This document shows, in pieces, positions 41,201 through 53,200 of a stretch of 64,000 nucleotides of DNA. The stretch comes from Ixodes scapularis (Eukaryota > Arthropoda > Arachnida > Ixodida > Ixodidae): NCBI RefSeq assembly GCF_016920785.2, contig NW_024609857.1, positions 8,079,618 to 8,143,617 on the forward strand, in the 5' to 3' direction. The stretch's first letter is position 1, and every line of letters starts with the position of its first letter. Made by a program: the position numbers and the translations under genes. The notes below the pieces were generated by a model. The model ran no database searches, was not told the origin of the DNA, and worked only from the letters and a program-made list of their open reading frames with translations.

Positions 41201-44200
41201 ACATAAAAAAAAAAGCTCTGGAGGTTGGCGAGCGCGTGACTTCGAAGACCTCCAGCGCCATCTAACGGAGGAAAGATGCATCGATGCTATTGTGAAACAG
41301 CCGCATTCTAGCGGCTGTTTGTTGTCGCCATTCCACACTTGGCCGGCAAAAATGATTGCCGAGTCAACGCCGACAGTAGTAGTGCAGGGTGAAATAATAA
41401 TAAAAAAAAACTGCTTATCCCCATTTATCCCGCAAAGTTATAATCAAACGCCCGCAAACTGATCGCTCAACAAGCCGACTCGGTGGGTTCGGTTACGTTT
41501 GATTTTGCATTTTGTCACGAAACGTACCATGACGTTGTTTTGATCTTCTAGCTTTTAAAAATGAAATAGAATAGCAGCGATGTCACCGACGAAAGGATGA
41601 CAAAAACAAACGAACAAATAAAATACTATAATATACATCCGATCAACGTGGCTCTAGAAGGAAGCCTAAGACATATATATGACGCCTTATGTTTACGCAA
41701 TGCTGACACACGAATTATACGCGCCAACTTACCTTCTCGAATTCGTTAAATTCCACTTGCCTCCTCAAGGTTTCCAGGTAATTCAAAGCGTTTATATAGT
41801 TAAGCGTGTATCTGTGGTAGGCTTGCCTCAACGCTGTTGCTTTTGTGCTCTGAAAGGAACATTTGGAAAGTTATCGTTAGCTCCGAAATCGGGCCTCAGT
41901 TAGAAAACCGGCCCGTGTTTGTTCTTTTAGCCGGCAGTGCCGCTCACCTTCTTGAACAGTTTCAGGAGCACATCGGTTGTGTTGAAGTCGCCTGAGTTCA
42001 TGCTCGCTATAATAAAGCTAATGAATTCCTTGCAGAAGGCATACGTGACCTGAAACACAGGGACGAATGAGTGATTTAGATACGCTTAAATGAGCTCACC
42101 CGAAGTTTGTAAATGAAGAAAGAAGGTAAACCCACGCAGCAGAGCTCGTCGAGATTTCCAAAGAGTACTTCCGGTTCCGCGAACATGGCAAATCCTTCCA
42201 CTTGAATTTTCTTGAGTGGTTCCATGAACACCTGGTGAAGTGCAGAACCGTCAGACAAAAACCGGTCCCGCGAATATGTTTAAATAAAAGGCTTTCAAGT
42301 TGACAAGAAACAAATACCGACAAGCTTTTATTACGTAAACCGATGCGTACTAAGAATACTGGGCAAAAAAGAGAACGTAACCGCGTTTAATCGTTATCGA
42401 CCCATGGATACTTCGTTCTTCACGGCTCTTCTCGACTGATGCCGCAATTTCATCGGTTTCTGAGCGATAATAAGATGCCCCCAAATCGCCGCGCGTTTCT
42501 TAAGCTGTATGTGATGATAGCCAATCACCTAAAAAAAAAAAAAAACAAAAAAAAAATATACGCGAAAAAAACAAAAAACAAAAAAAAACAAGCGGCCATT
42601 TAAGCCGCGTCGAAAAGTGTAACGCCATGACGCTCCCCGCCCTTGTGCGTTTGATAGTCACCTACTCAGCCAGTGATGAGTAGCGAAGGCACCGCGATAT
42701 CCTGAGCTTTATTTTTTGCACGCGATTGGTTTAGCCAACGAGGGCCGCGAGGACGCAATTTTGGCGCCGCTGGGTTGGCTCCGTCGGATAGTGGCGACGG
42801 CTGCTAAGGAGTGCTGTCGTCATCGACCCGTCCAACCAGTCAATCACAACGGAATTAAAAAAAAAAAATGCAAACGGGTCAGTTGTTTAGTTACAATAAC
42901 AATGAACGAATATGACGACCAAGTCCGCTGTTATTGCGGTGATGTTAGAGTTGTGATGGTTGTGTCTGACAGCTCCCTTCCAGCCTGCCTATCATCGAGT
43001 GCGATGAGAGACAGCGGGGGACTCTTTGTTGCCTCCATTGCCTTCTCTCTCACTCTTCTCTGTATCACACAAGCACACGCACGCCTATTCATATAAAGCG
43101 GTAGGTCAGGGGGTATAGTTAACCCACGCGGGCAGGTACACACACGCGCAGGCGCAGGGAAGCGGCAAGTTATACGCCCTCGGCGCGAGCTTTCTGCCCT
43201 TGCTAACGCAAGTGTGAACGAGCAGAGACGCGCAACCAAAGCACCGCGGAAGCCACCGAGATCGCGCTGTAAGGCGGAGCTTCTAGTCTCAGCTTAAGGG
43301 TGAACTTAGTATAGAAAAAGTTGTCTGCTTGAGCTTGTCTATAGCCGTAGTTCACGCTTCGCAGTACCGTAGCTCATGTTCTGGAAGATCGAAGAGCCTC
43401 GAGATGCACAATCATTGATCAGGCGTCGTTTATGTTCCTTTATTATATTTACGACACTGTCTATTTTCGATTTGTTCGCACACACGTCAGGGTGGAACGC
43501 CTCAATCATTTTTGTACATCAGAAAATTTTATTCTACTAATATGGGAAAGTTTAAGAACAAGAGAGAAAGATTGAGCAAGAGAAGATCGACCAGATTTTT
43601 CAATTTCACGCGTTGCGCATTTCGGCATAAATAAAACTGTAAGAGATTTTTATATCGTTTTTTCTTTTTTGCGTTTATTGATTGATTAGACGCGCCCCAG
43701 AATTAGATATTGGAGGATTTTACTCCCGCGAAAAAGGCCGGTAATAGGTAGAAGACTGGAAGGAGTTTCAGATTAATTTTTTTGATTTCGCAAAACGCAG
43801 CACGTCTTTTGTTGTTTATCGGGTCTCCGAATAAGTATTTTCGTCGCGCTAGTCGGTCATGTCAGGTCGAAGACATATAAAAAAGAATCGGAGAAAAAAA
43901 CAGACGCATTTATTTTGTTCACTTTAAAAATGTTCAGATTCTTGCGTGTTCGGAGTGTCGAACGCGAGTGTCCAGTGTTAAAGAGAAAACGGTGTTATTC
44001 TTTCATCCGGTGAAGTTTACTCGAAACCCAGACATGTGGCACCTAGAAGATAAGGCCTGCGCATTACGTCATGGTTAGTGCATCCCGAACCGAAGCGAAA
44101 AACATGCTGAACTAGACAACAGTCCCCGCAAAGCGGCGGACGCGTCTTGGCGTGCTTGCGTCGTTTGTGAGACGCTGCGAGGCGCGCTGGCGGCGCTGCT

Positions 44201-47200
44201 GAGGCGAGCTATAGGCCTCTTGCGTCGCCCAGAGGGCGCTACGAAAACGGACTTGTTAGGACTTCTTCTGGGTAGTACAAAATTGACCGTGTCAAACTGT
44301 CAGACTGTAGAAGCGTGCCTGCTCTGGTGCGGAACGCAACCACGAGGAAAATACAAAGCAACAACAAGAATTCGAACGCCGTCGATGCACAGGTCAAAGC
44401 TAAGACGCTATGAACGCGTGCCAAGAGACGCCGTTTCACGCCTTTCAAATTGAAAGGGAAGAAAAAAAAAAACGAAAATAAAGCGTCGGGACGCCAGAGA
44501 TTCTGACGTCACCACCCAGCGATAAGAGAAGCGTAACCTAACGGTGGTGGCATGAATCTGGCACTTTCGTTTGTTTTTGCGACTTTGAATCTAGCTAATT
44601 TCGGAAGTCGAAAGGTGCTTTTTGTTCTTCAGCATTAGACAGAAACAAATATTTCCAGCAAAGGCTCCACAAGTAGTGCGAGAAACAATCAGATAAGCTT
44701 GTACTACCCAAAATGAGGGCGCCACAGTCTGTTCAAAGCTTCAACGCAGGAGGCGTATGCGAAGAGGAAGTCGTCTGCTTCTAGCACAGGAGTTGCAGTG
44801 ACGTCAGAACAACGCCGACCTCTGATTGGCTTTGATTGAAAGGATAGTAAGTAGAACTCAATTTTAGACGTCTTTAGGTCTACCCAATATTTTTTTTTCA
44901 ATCAGCCAATAAGAGCTCAGCGTTCTGACATCATCGCAACCCCTGCAAAGAAGCAGACGAAGTTGCGCTCCACATAGGCGGTGCTGCGTGTATCCACCCA
45001 GTGACTTCTAGGTGGTACTGCGTGCGGACGCTTCAGGTTGCGCAAATAAGCACGAAGCGCGCGTGTGGTCGAGAGTTTAGGCCCTCAGAAAGCGAAAGCA
45101 TCGGCGTGTGAGAGGCACTCGTACGGAGCGCGACACTTGGGCACGCGATCTCAAAAGTGCGAGGCTGTCTCCAAAAATACTCTACTTTGATTCACCGTGC
45201 GGTGGACTACAGCCAAGGCCGCGGGTCGCTGTACTCGAGGACAGCTTAAGAAACGCCAGATGCGCTAGGTCCCGAGCATCATATTATAGCTCCGCAACCA
45301 ATCAGATTGCGGCATTAGCAGATAAGAGCGCCGAAGAACCAATCACAAAGCAAGACGCGGATAAGCCACGCCCTGGGTTTTTTAGACTGGGTTACTCTAA
45401 CCTCGAGCCCGTCTGTGCGTAACATGCGTCGAAGCAAAATGCTACGTGAATTTTAACCAAGGTGGACAAAAAGAATCGAGATGATTGTAATCGGTATTTA
45501 AATCATGATTTAAATCGCACCTTGCCGTTTTAATATGATGATTTAAATCGCTCTAATCCCGCAAAAATAATTATTTTTTCTCCGCCGTTTGTTTATCATT
45601 TCACACTTTCTGCGGGTCCTTCACTCTAAAAAATGCCTGCGCGTCTACTTACCCGCAAAACACTCAAAGAGCCAATCTCTCGAAATCAGCTCAGCGAATG
45701 ATGTGACAGAACATCTGTTTAGGCCTCAAAATTAGGCCTGCGCGGTGGCATTACGCAATGCAAGCATGACGATTTGCATTGCGTAATGCCACAGCTCAGA
45801 TTTTATTTTTTGGTCTAAACGGATGTTCCGCCTCATCATTCGCTGAGCTGATTTCGTAGATCGCAGAGATTGGCTCTTTGAGTGTTTTGCAGGTGAGTAG
45901 ACGCGCAGGCATTTCTCAGAGCGTTGTTTTGTATATAAATAACAGAAAAATCGAGCGAGAAATATTTATATCCGATGAACACGAGCAAAAGGCGCTGCTT
46001 TTCTGAGCAAATCGGAACGTGTTTTCTACCCGCCATTAGGTTGATTGGCTACGTAATGGGCAATTGCGAGCATATCATACCGCAAATAAAATTAAGTAAA
46101 TAAAGATTTTAAAGAACAAGAGCTTGTTAATGAGACTGTGCTTTTAATTTGTTGTAATATTTGTCTCCGGTAATTGTTTTCAGTGATTGGACAGTTGAAC
46201 AATCAATTTGCAATGTTTACAAATACAATATAGTAATAAAGACTCACTATTTCCTAGCTACAGTGATTCAAGATAAAATTAACCTGATTTAAATTAGATT
46301 AATATGATCATAACAAAGAAATCTGGTTTAGATTAAAAAAGACTGATTTATCTAATAATAAAAAAATTATGATTTCTTGTTACTTTGATTATAACTGGCT
46401 TGTAATTGGGCACGGCGGTCCGTAGCTTCGGATGGAGTTTATCGTAGGGTGAGGCGAAGTAAGGGAAGTACGCCGCAGATTTGTATAGAAATCGGAAGAA
46501 AACTAGATAGGTGCTGCAACGCACGTTTTTGAGGACCATCAGATGATCGTAGAGGAACATGCACTCGCTCTGGAAGAGGTCCCACATGGCCTCCTTCTTC
46601 TTAGTCTCGTTCTTCAGGATGGTCTGGTTGATGGTCTTGAGGAACTGGTTCCTCAGCGCGTCCTCGCTGGGACTGTTCAGCTCCAGCTTGCCCGGCTGCA
46701 GCCCTGACAGCGGACTGGGGCCGTTGCTGTTCTCGGGGGACGCCAGGGTGCTGCTACCGCCAGACGAAGAGGAGTTCGAGTCGGTGCCCTGCTTCTTCTT
46801 CTTCTTCAGGGATGACATGAAGTCGGCCCACTGCATGCCCTGAAACACCGCGTAGACGCGCGGGCTCAAGTAACCAACATCGACGGCAAGAGAGCGTTTC
46901 AGTGAAATTCTTTCTTCTTTTGCTCAATGACTTGCGAAATGGTTTTGGTACGGCTTACGCAGACGGGGGAAAGACTTCCTTGTGTCGAAAGTCAAAAGAT
47001 GTGTCGTCGTGTCCGTCCTTGTGTTTATTCTTTCAGTAACGTGTAATTCCTCCAACGTGCTCACTTTCTTAACTTGACTACAAATCTTTCGCGATACGTG
47101 CAGCGGTGTACAGAGAGGAATGCTGGGAACATCCTGCATATAGCAGACGACGAAGGTGACCTTGGAGGACGCGAAGGGAACGAATGCAAGCGGGCTAGGG

Positions 47201-50200
47201 CAGGCGAGCAACTGCGCAAGCTCCTCCCCTTTTCACTATTTCTCGCTCTTTATCTCTCCTTTTCTTAAGAATCATGTGGTAGTTGCTGCGACATCACGGG
47301 CTAGCACACAGGATGCTCTCACAATCGTTTGCGCGCCTCGCGCGTGGCCATATGGAACTTCTCCAACTGGCCTGTTGGCGGAGCAGATTGAGGAGTTTTG
47401 AAGTAGATTCTACAGTCAGGGACTGGTTAAGAGTCCAGGGGAAGCTTCTCCCACCCCTTTCCACTTAAGCAGAGCGAGTGCCGGAGAGGAGGTCGCCTCC
47501 TCTCCAGTGTTCGCTCTGCTGAAGTGGAAAGGGGTGGGAGAAGCTTCCCCTGGATTCTTAAACTCTCACCAAATGTAGTTGCATCGACAACAACCGCCAC
47601 GGGCGGTGTAAAAGCGCTGGCATAAATACTGACGCGAGCTGGAGAACTGCTCACCTTGTACCTGGAGAGCTGTTCGTCGCAGAACTCGGACGGCCTGAGG
47701 GTGCTGAGGACTTCCTCGAGCCCGCCAAGGCACTCGGACTTGGCCCTGTTGGCCCTGTCAAACTGGACACACATGTGGACGGACAGACGGGCAGCACTTA
47801 GCACGGGGCACATCACGACCACGAGCGAGCAGGGACCGGCGGGGGGGATTACGAGGCCACACGGGCTGCAATGGCGGACTGCGGCGGTGGCGCTGGCGGC
47901 GGCGGCATGCGGGCGGGTCGTTTGGGCGGCGTGGTTGCTCGGTCCGGGAGACAGCAGCGACTACTGGTACGGTGCCTGTAGCGCGTCTCCGACCGGTGCG
48001 TTTAGCGTCCTATTCAGCCCATGCATCGAAAGCTGTCTCGAAGTGGCTACAAATGACGTCACGAGAGCCGGAGTGTTACGCTGTCGGTCGTCGCGATCCT
48101 GGCGGCGGGTCGTAAAAGTTCCGGCAAAAAGCACAAGCAAGCGGAAGTGATCGCTGTCGCCGTGGCGTCCCTACTCCTAGCTACCGAAACTTTCGTGAAC
48201 TGACAAACTGGAGAGCGACTAGAAGCAGAACAGGCGTCTGCCGACAGGACCGCAACGGGCAACAGCGTGCCTCTTTTATGACGTCATCGGGTGGAAATTG
48301 TAGGACCACCTTTTAGGACGTACTAAAGCAACCAGTCAGAGACGTGCTCCAGGCACCATACTACGGGGGCTGTGAAGGTAGCTGCAGAGAAGCCGACTGC
48401 CGGTGCTTGGGGTGCTTGAGGAGAGCGGCGGCGTTGCTTGGGTTCCAGCCAGGCGAACGAAAAAGCAGAGGGGCTTACTGCCGGCGGGGATAAAGTGAAG
48501 CTTTGCTTTTCTTTTTCTCGGAAGGACGACGTTGCCAGGTTTTTGTGGGTTGCCCGGGGGGTGGTTGCGGCTCACGCGAGTTTAAAGTGCACGAACGAGG
48601 TTAGTGAGGAGTCCAGGAGCAGTGGCAGCGACATCGAGAGTTGTGCACTCACGTTGGAGGTACCGCGGTGGCGGGTGAATGGAATAATCTTATTGAAAAT
48701 AATCTTATTGACTAATCTTATTAGATAATCTATAATCTTATTAAGTAATATTATTTCTGGTTTGCATTGCTTATTTTTTGACGACGGTGTGTTTCTTTTT
48801 CTTTTCTTCTTATTGCTGGGAAACGTAGTGCGCAGCTACAGAAAGTATCGGTAGACGGTAGCTGCTCGATATTCGCTTATCCTTTTCACATCTGTATGAA
48901 GAAGTAGTGTGGTGAAATGCAAAATGTGTCGTCTAATTATCTTTGAATTTTCAAAAGCTAAAGCGGGAGTTAATGCAGCTTTTGTTGCAAATTCAGTACC
49001 AAATAAAAATTAAAAATAAACAGTTCGTATCACATGGACGTGAATTACGCTTAATTACGTTCTCTGTCTGCAACATCAAGCAGATATTTATGGATGGAGG
49101 TTCGGTGATAGTCAGATAAACTGCTTTGTCTGCAACCCTAAAGTGGTAGTGTCCAAGTTCTTTATAGCATTAATATAATTTGCAGTAAATTAAGTAGAAA
49201 TAAAAAGTAAAGCATAAAATAAAAGGAATTCTTTGCAGAGAGGAGCGAGCTGCGTGCAGAGTAGGGAAGGGTTTGGAGCACAGCACATCATAAACGCCAA
49301 ATTCACACCAAGTTCACAATAAGAAAATATAATACTGCGTAGCTATAGTATCTAGTTATGGTATCTACTTTGTAAATGAAAAAGGAGAGGGGAAGTCAAA
49401 CGACCAAGCATCCTAGCCCCTGACACCGACCCTTCGGAGCAAAGGTGTCGTTGTCAGGTGTTACGATGCTGCAAAGAGAAATATCGCATGCACAACACAT
49501 GCTACGTTGAAAACACATATTCTTCGCAAGAAACGCCCGAAGATGCCTTTTATAACAAAGAGTGCGCAAGGAGACATTACGTTGTCTGTATTGGCATATT
49601 CCTAATAATCCTTCACAATTTGTGAACATCGTCACGGTGCGCTAGTAATTTTAGTGACTTTGTACGTTTAACATGTTGCTTACTATTCTATTCTTTAGAC
49701 CCTTGAAAAAAAACACCAAAAAAACACGGGATAATGTTTAAATGACACTGTAAAAATTTGTACGTAAATGTATTGATGTAGATGTTCTGTAGAAAAAAAA
49801 AAAACACAGTAAGGAAATAGTAAAAGAAAAAGTGAAGTGGAGCCACTGCTTCCTATTTGGTTCGAACTCCAAGCAGAGCATTAACAACGTGACGCATTAA
49901 CAACGTGAAGAACCTCCCTCCCGAGGTCCGTATACCTACCAGCCGAAGTAAAGACCAGGTGTTCTTCCCTTTCCTACTCGAGTCTGTGAAGGCAGGTGGG
50001 AAATGGAGAAACAAATACAAGAAAGAACACCGTGTTCGGTTAGTAAGACAATAAAACAAACAAAACAACGAAGAATGATTAAACGGGCACTTTAAAAATT
50101 ACCTACTTTCAGAAGAATTACATCCCCCCCCCCCCCCCCAAAAAAAAAAAAGGCTTTGTAATCCTTTTACGCCAAACCTAAAAAAAAAAAAAAGCAACTC

Positions 50201-53200
50201 CGTGCTCGAATAAACGGGTTACATGGCGATAAAGTCGAAGCAGGCCATTTCCTGCTGTGAAAACGAAGTCGTTCGATAATTCACACTTTTATCATTTATA
50301 GTGGTTCGCGCGGCTCAAAACAAAGAACAGTAGACAAACAAAGTAAAGGAAGTGAATCAATATATGCGGGCCGAGAGTGAAGAATGTTCTCGTCATTTCC
50401 TTACAGAAACGATGTGGGCTCGTTTGGCGGTGGCGGAGCTTCGATTTGCCCGTACAAGAACGCGTCTTAGAAATACGCGACGGTTTCGAACATACAGAAG
50501 TACGGACGGCAGCAGCTGGGGATTTTCCGTATCAAACTCTCGAAAAAAAAAAAAAAAAAGGGTTATAAAAAAAGTCTCGGAAAAGGACGTTAAAAGGCCG
50601 CGTTTCGTGTCCGAAATCAGGGATGGAAATTACTTACCGTCAGAAACTGCAAGGCACTGTGTTGAGCCGTCGAGATCTGCGTTACAGAAAGGTGCGAGTG
50701 TGAAATGAACATAAAAACACACAAACACGACTGGATGCTTGCACGTCATTTGCATCGGCAACGAACGAAGTCACGAATGACTTATCACAATATGCATAAG
50801 CTACGTTTTTTTTTTGTTTTTTTTTTTCAAATTTGCGTTTACTTTTTTTAAAGTACAAATCGAGTAAGAAATAAAAAGAATAAATATAAAGCGTTATCAC
50901 AGACGGCCGCTAACGAGAATAGATATAGCTTATCGCGTTTAGAATAACGACAGTAGTGTTTGTCAGTAGATAGTTGTTTCACCATTCCGGTTAAACTTGG
51001 TTAGGAGTGGAACCAATTCAATTAAAAAAATAGTAATAAGAACAATATTGACTATAAGGAATGAAATGTCGGACGCGTCGTTTCTTTTATCTAGTTTAAT
51101 ATTATAGCCCTAAAATAGGCCCGAGGATATAAATTAGTGAATATGGTGTAAGGAGGAGGATAATTATTGCAAATTTTCGCTATCAATTTAATAAATGATC
51201 CCGCTGAGATTGTGGATCAAAGTATTCTTGACGTCTTATTTTAAATAAATGGTTTAGTCACCTACACGTACAAGAAAAAAAAACAATCACGTTTGACCAT
51301 TAATTAGCTCAAGCTCTACTCTCGCTTTTTCTCGCATGTGTTACTATATACGAGCTGCTATTTCTGCAGTTATCTTAAAAAACGCCGTGCGTGCCGAGTT
51401 CTGGTCATCTTGTTATCGCTGCACGGCAATATGACGCCATTAACAGATAACAAGGTCGAAGCACGAAGCCAGGACCATGAACACAAATAGCCACGCCCCG
51501 CGTAATGCATTTTTCCTCGTTAAAAAACACACGCACACGAACAAACACACGGGAGCACGCATGCACGCACACAACCATACACGCACAAAACTGTGCCCGC
51601 GCGCTCAGAGACGCACACACGGACACAAGCAGGCGTCGCTACGTTTACCAGACCGCGTCGGAAGCCTAACCTCTCGGGCAACGGTCGATCATGCGAGGCA
51701 TTTTAAACCCCGCCCCACCATTTCCGTCGTGGCAAACACGGACGCTAGTGCCCGGCTCAAGAAGCTGCTTTTTACGTGACTTGTTCGTTAAACGCAACAA
51801 AGCATCTTGCAGAGAGACGCTGCTACCTTTGATAGCACTGCACGTAACGTCTAAGATAAAGTACAATTTCTGAAAGAGGAGCGTAGTGGTGCTGGCAGTA
51901 AAAGTGCACGCAAAAATCGAGATACGACTTTAGAACGACACGAGGATTCGCTTGGCAGAAAACTATGCATTGCAGAAAGGTCGAACTTTGTGAGAATGTG
52001 AGTTCAGCGGTTGGGGTATAACGTGAAAATGGGAGAACTTGACGCTATTGGATCAAAAGGTATCTGAGAAAGATTACATTTTTTATGAGCCGACTTCCAC
52101 CTAAGCCTAATATCGTCAAGGCAAGGACTGACATTGTGAATGTGAGCGGGATTTATATCCGTGAAAACCACTTTAGCACGAAAGAAAATACTGTTTTATT
52201 TCTTACCGAGAAGTTTGTCTCGCTGAAATAGATGCTACAGGCACTCACAATATCATTTCTTGCTTTAACAACATTAAGTTGTGGACGTCGCGGCTCATTA
52301 AAAAATCTCGTATTTCGAAAAAATGTTTTTTTTTTGTTTGTTCTAAATAATGTTATATTATCAAACTTTTTTCATTCATTTCATTTCATTTATTGTTCTC
52401 TCAGGGCCCGAAGGCATTACAGAGAGGAGTGTTTTTTTTTTTTTTAACGGAAACATATGAGTATAAGGATAGATAAGGCAAGACATAAAACAAAAGTTAT
52501 TGTGTTATATTTGTGTTATTTGTGTTATATATCCCAACTTTTCGTGTCACATGCTCACGGAGTTCGAGTTTTTTTTTGCGATGCAGAGTTAAGTTACCTG
52601 ATCGAAGAAACACGGTTTTCTTTCCTCGGGAACGCCCACTATAATGATTTAGGGGATGTCCCCAAGGTGGGAAAGACTTACGCAAGTATAAACTCTCCCT
52701 TTTCCTTTTTTGGCGCGAAACCGAAATTTAAGTGCGTTTATATGTGGAAATTAAGAAGGCGACAGAAATGAATTTAAATACATCCGAAATCTACGGATAA
52801 AGTCGAGATGCCCAGGACGTGCAACGTATTTTGAGCTTCTCCCACCAATCGGGGATATGGTATCGAACCACTTAGAAGAGGCCAATGGTCCAAATTCTCA
52901 TCGAGGTACATAGCCTTTTTGTACATACAATTGGCGGTGTTATCGGATGTTCATAACAATATTTCGTGATGCTCTAGACATAGAAGCCAGACCCTAAAGG
53001 CTGGCCCACGAACTTGCGTTAGGTATCAACCAAGTGCGTTGAGCGCTTGCTTGCTGACACACAACTAGGTGGCCCAGACCACCGCCATTATAAAAGGTAC
53101 AGCCGTTAGCATTCATTCATCCATTCATCTACTGTGATTACTTACGACGAAAGAGCGCACTGGCGCCAACTATCGGGCAATTTGCGCATATACATTTTTT

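Noticed and set aside
47820..48130. CpG-rich internal promoter for the DH-PH gene
   Set aside because: GC-rich, but it partly matches a dispersed repeat and no first exon or initiator could be supported.
51525..51630. CRISPR-like or satellite array
   Set aside because: Only irregular CACACG/CACGCA simple sequence, with no regular spacers.
51666..51866. Possible exon on the - strand (SLQDALLRLTNKSRKKQLLE)
   Set aside because: It has a good acceptor, but no donor gives a phase that joins with the exons at 54211 and 50638; the neighbours join without it.
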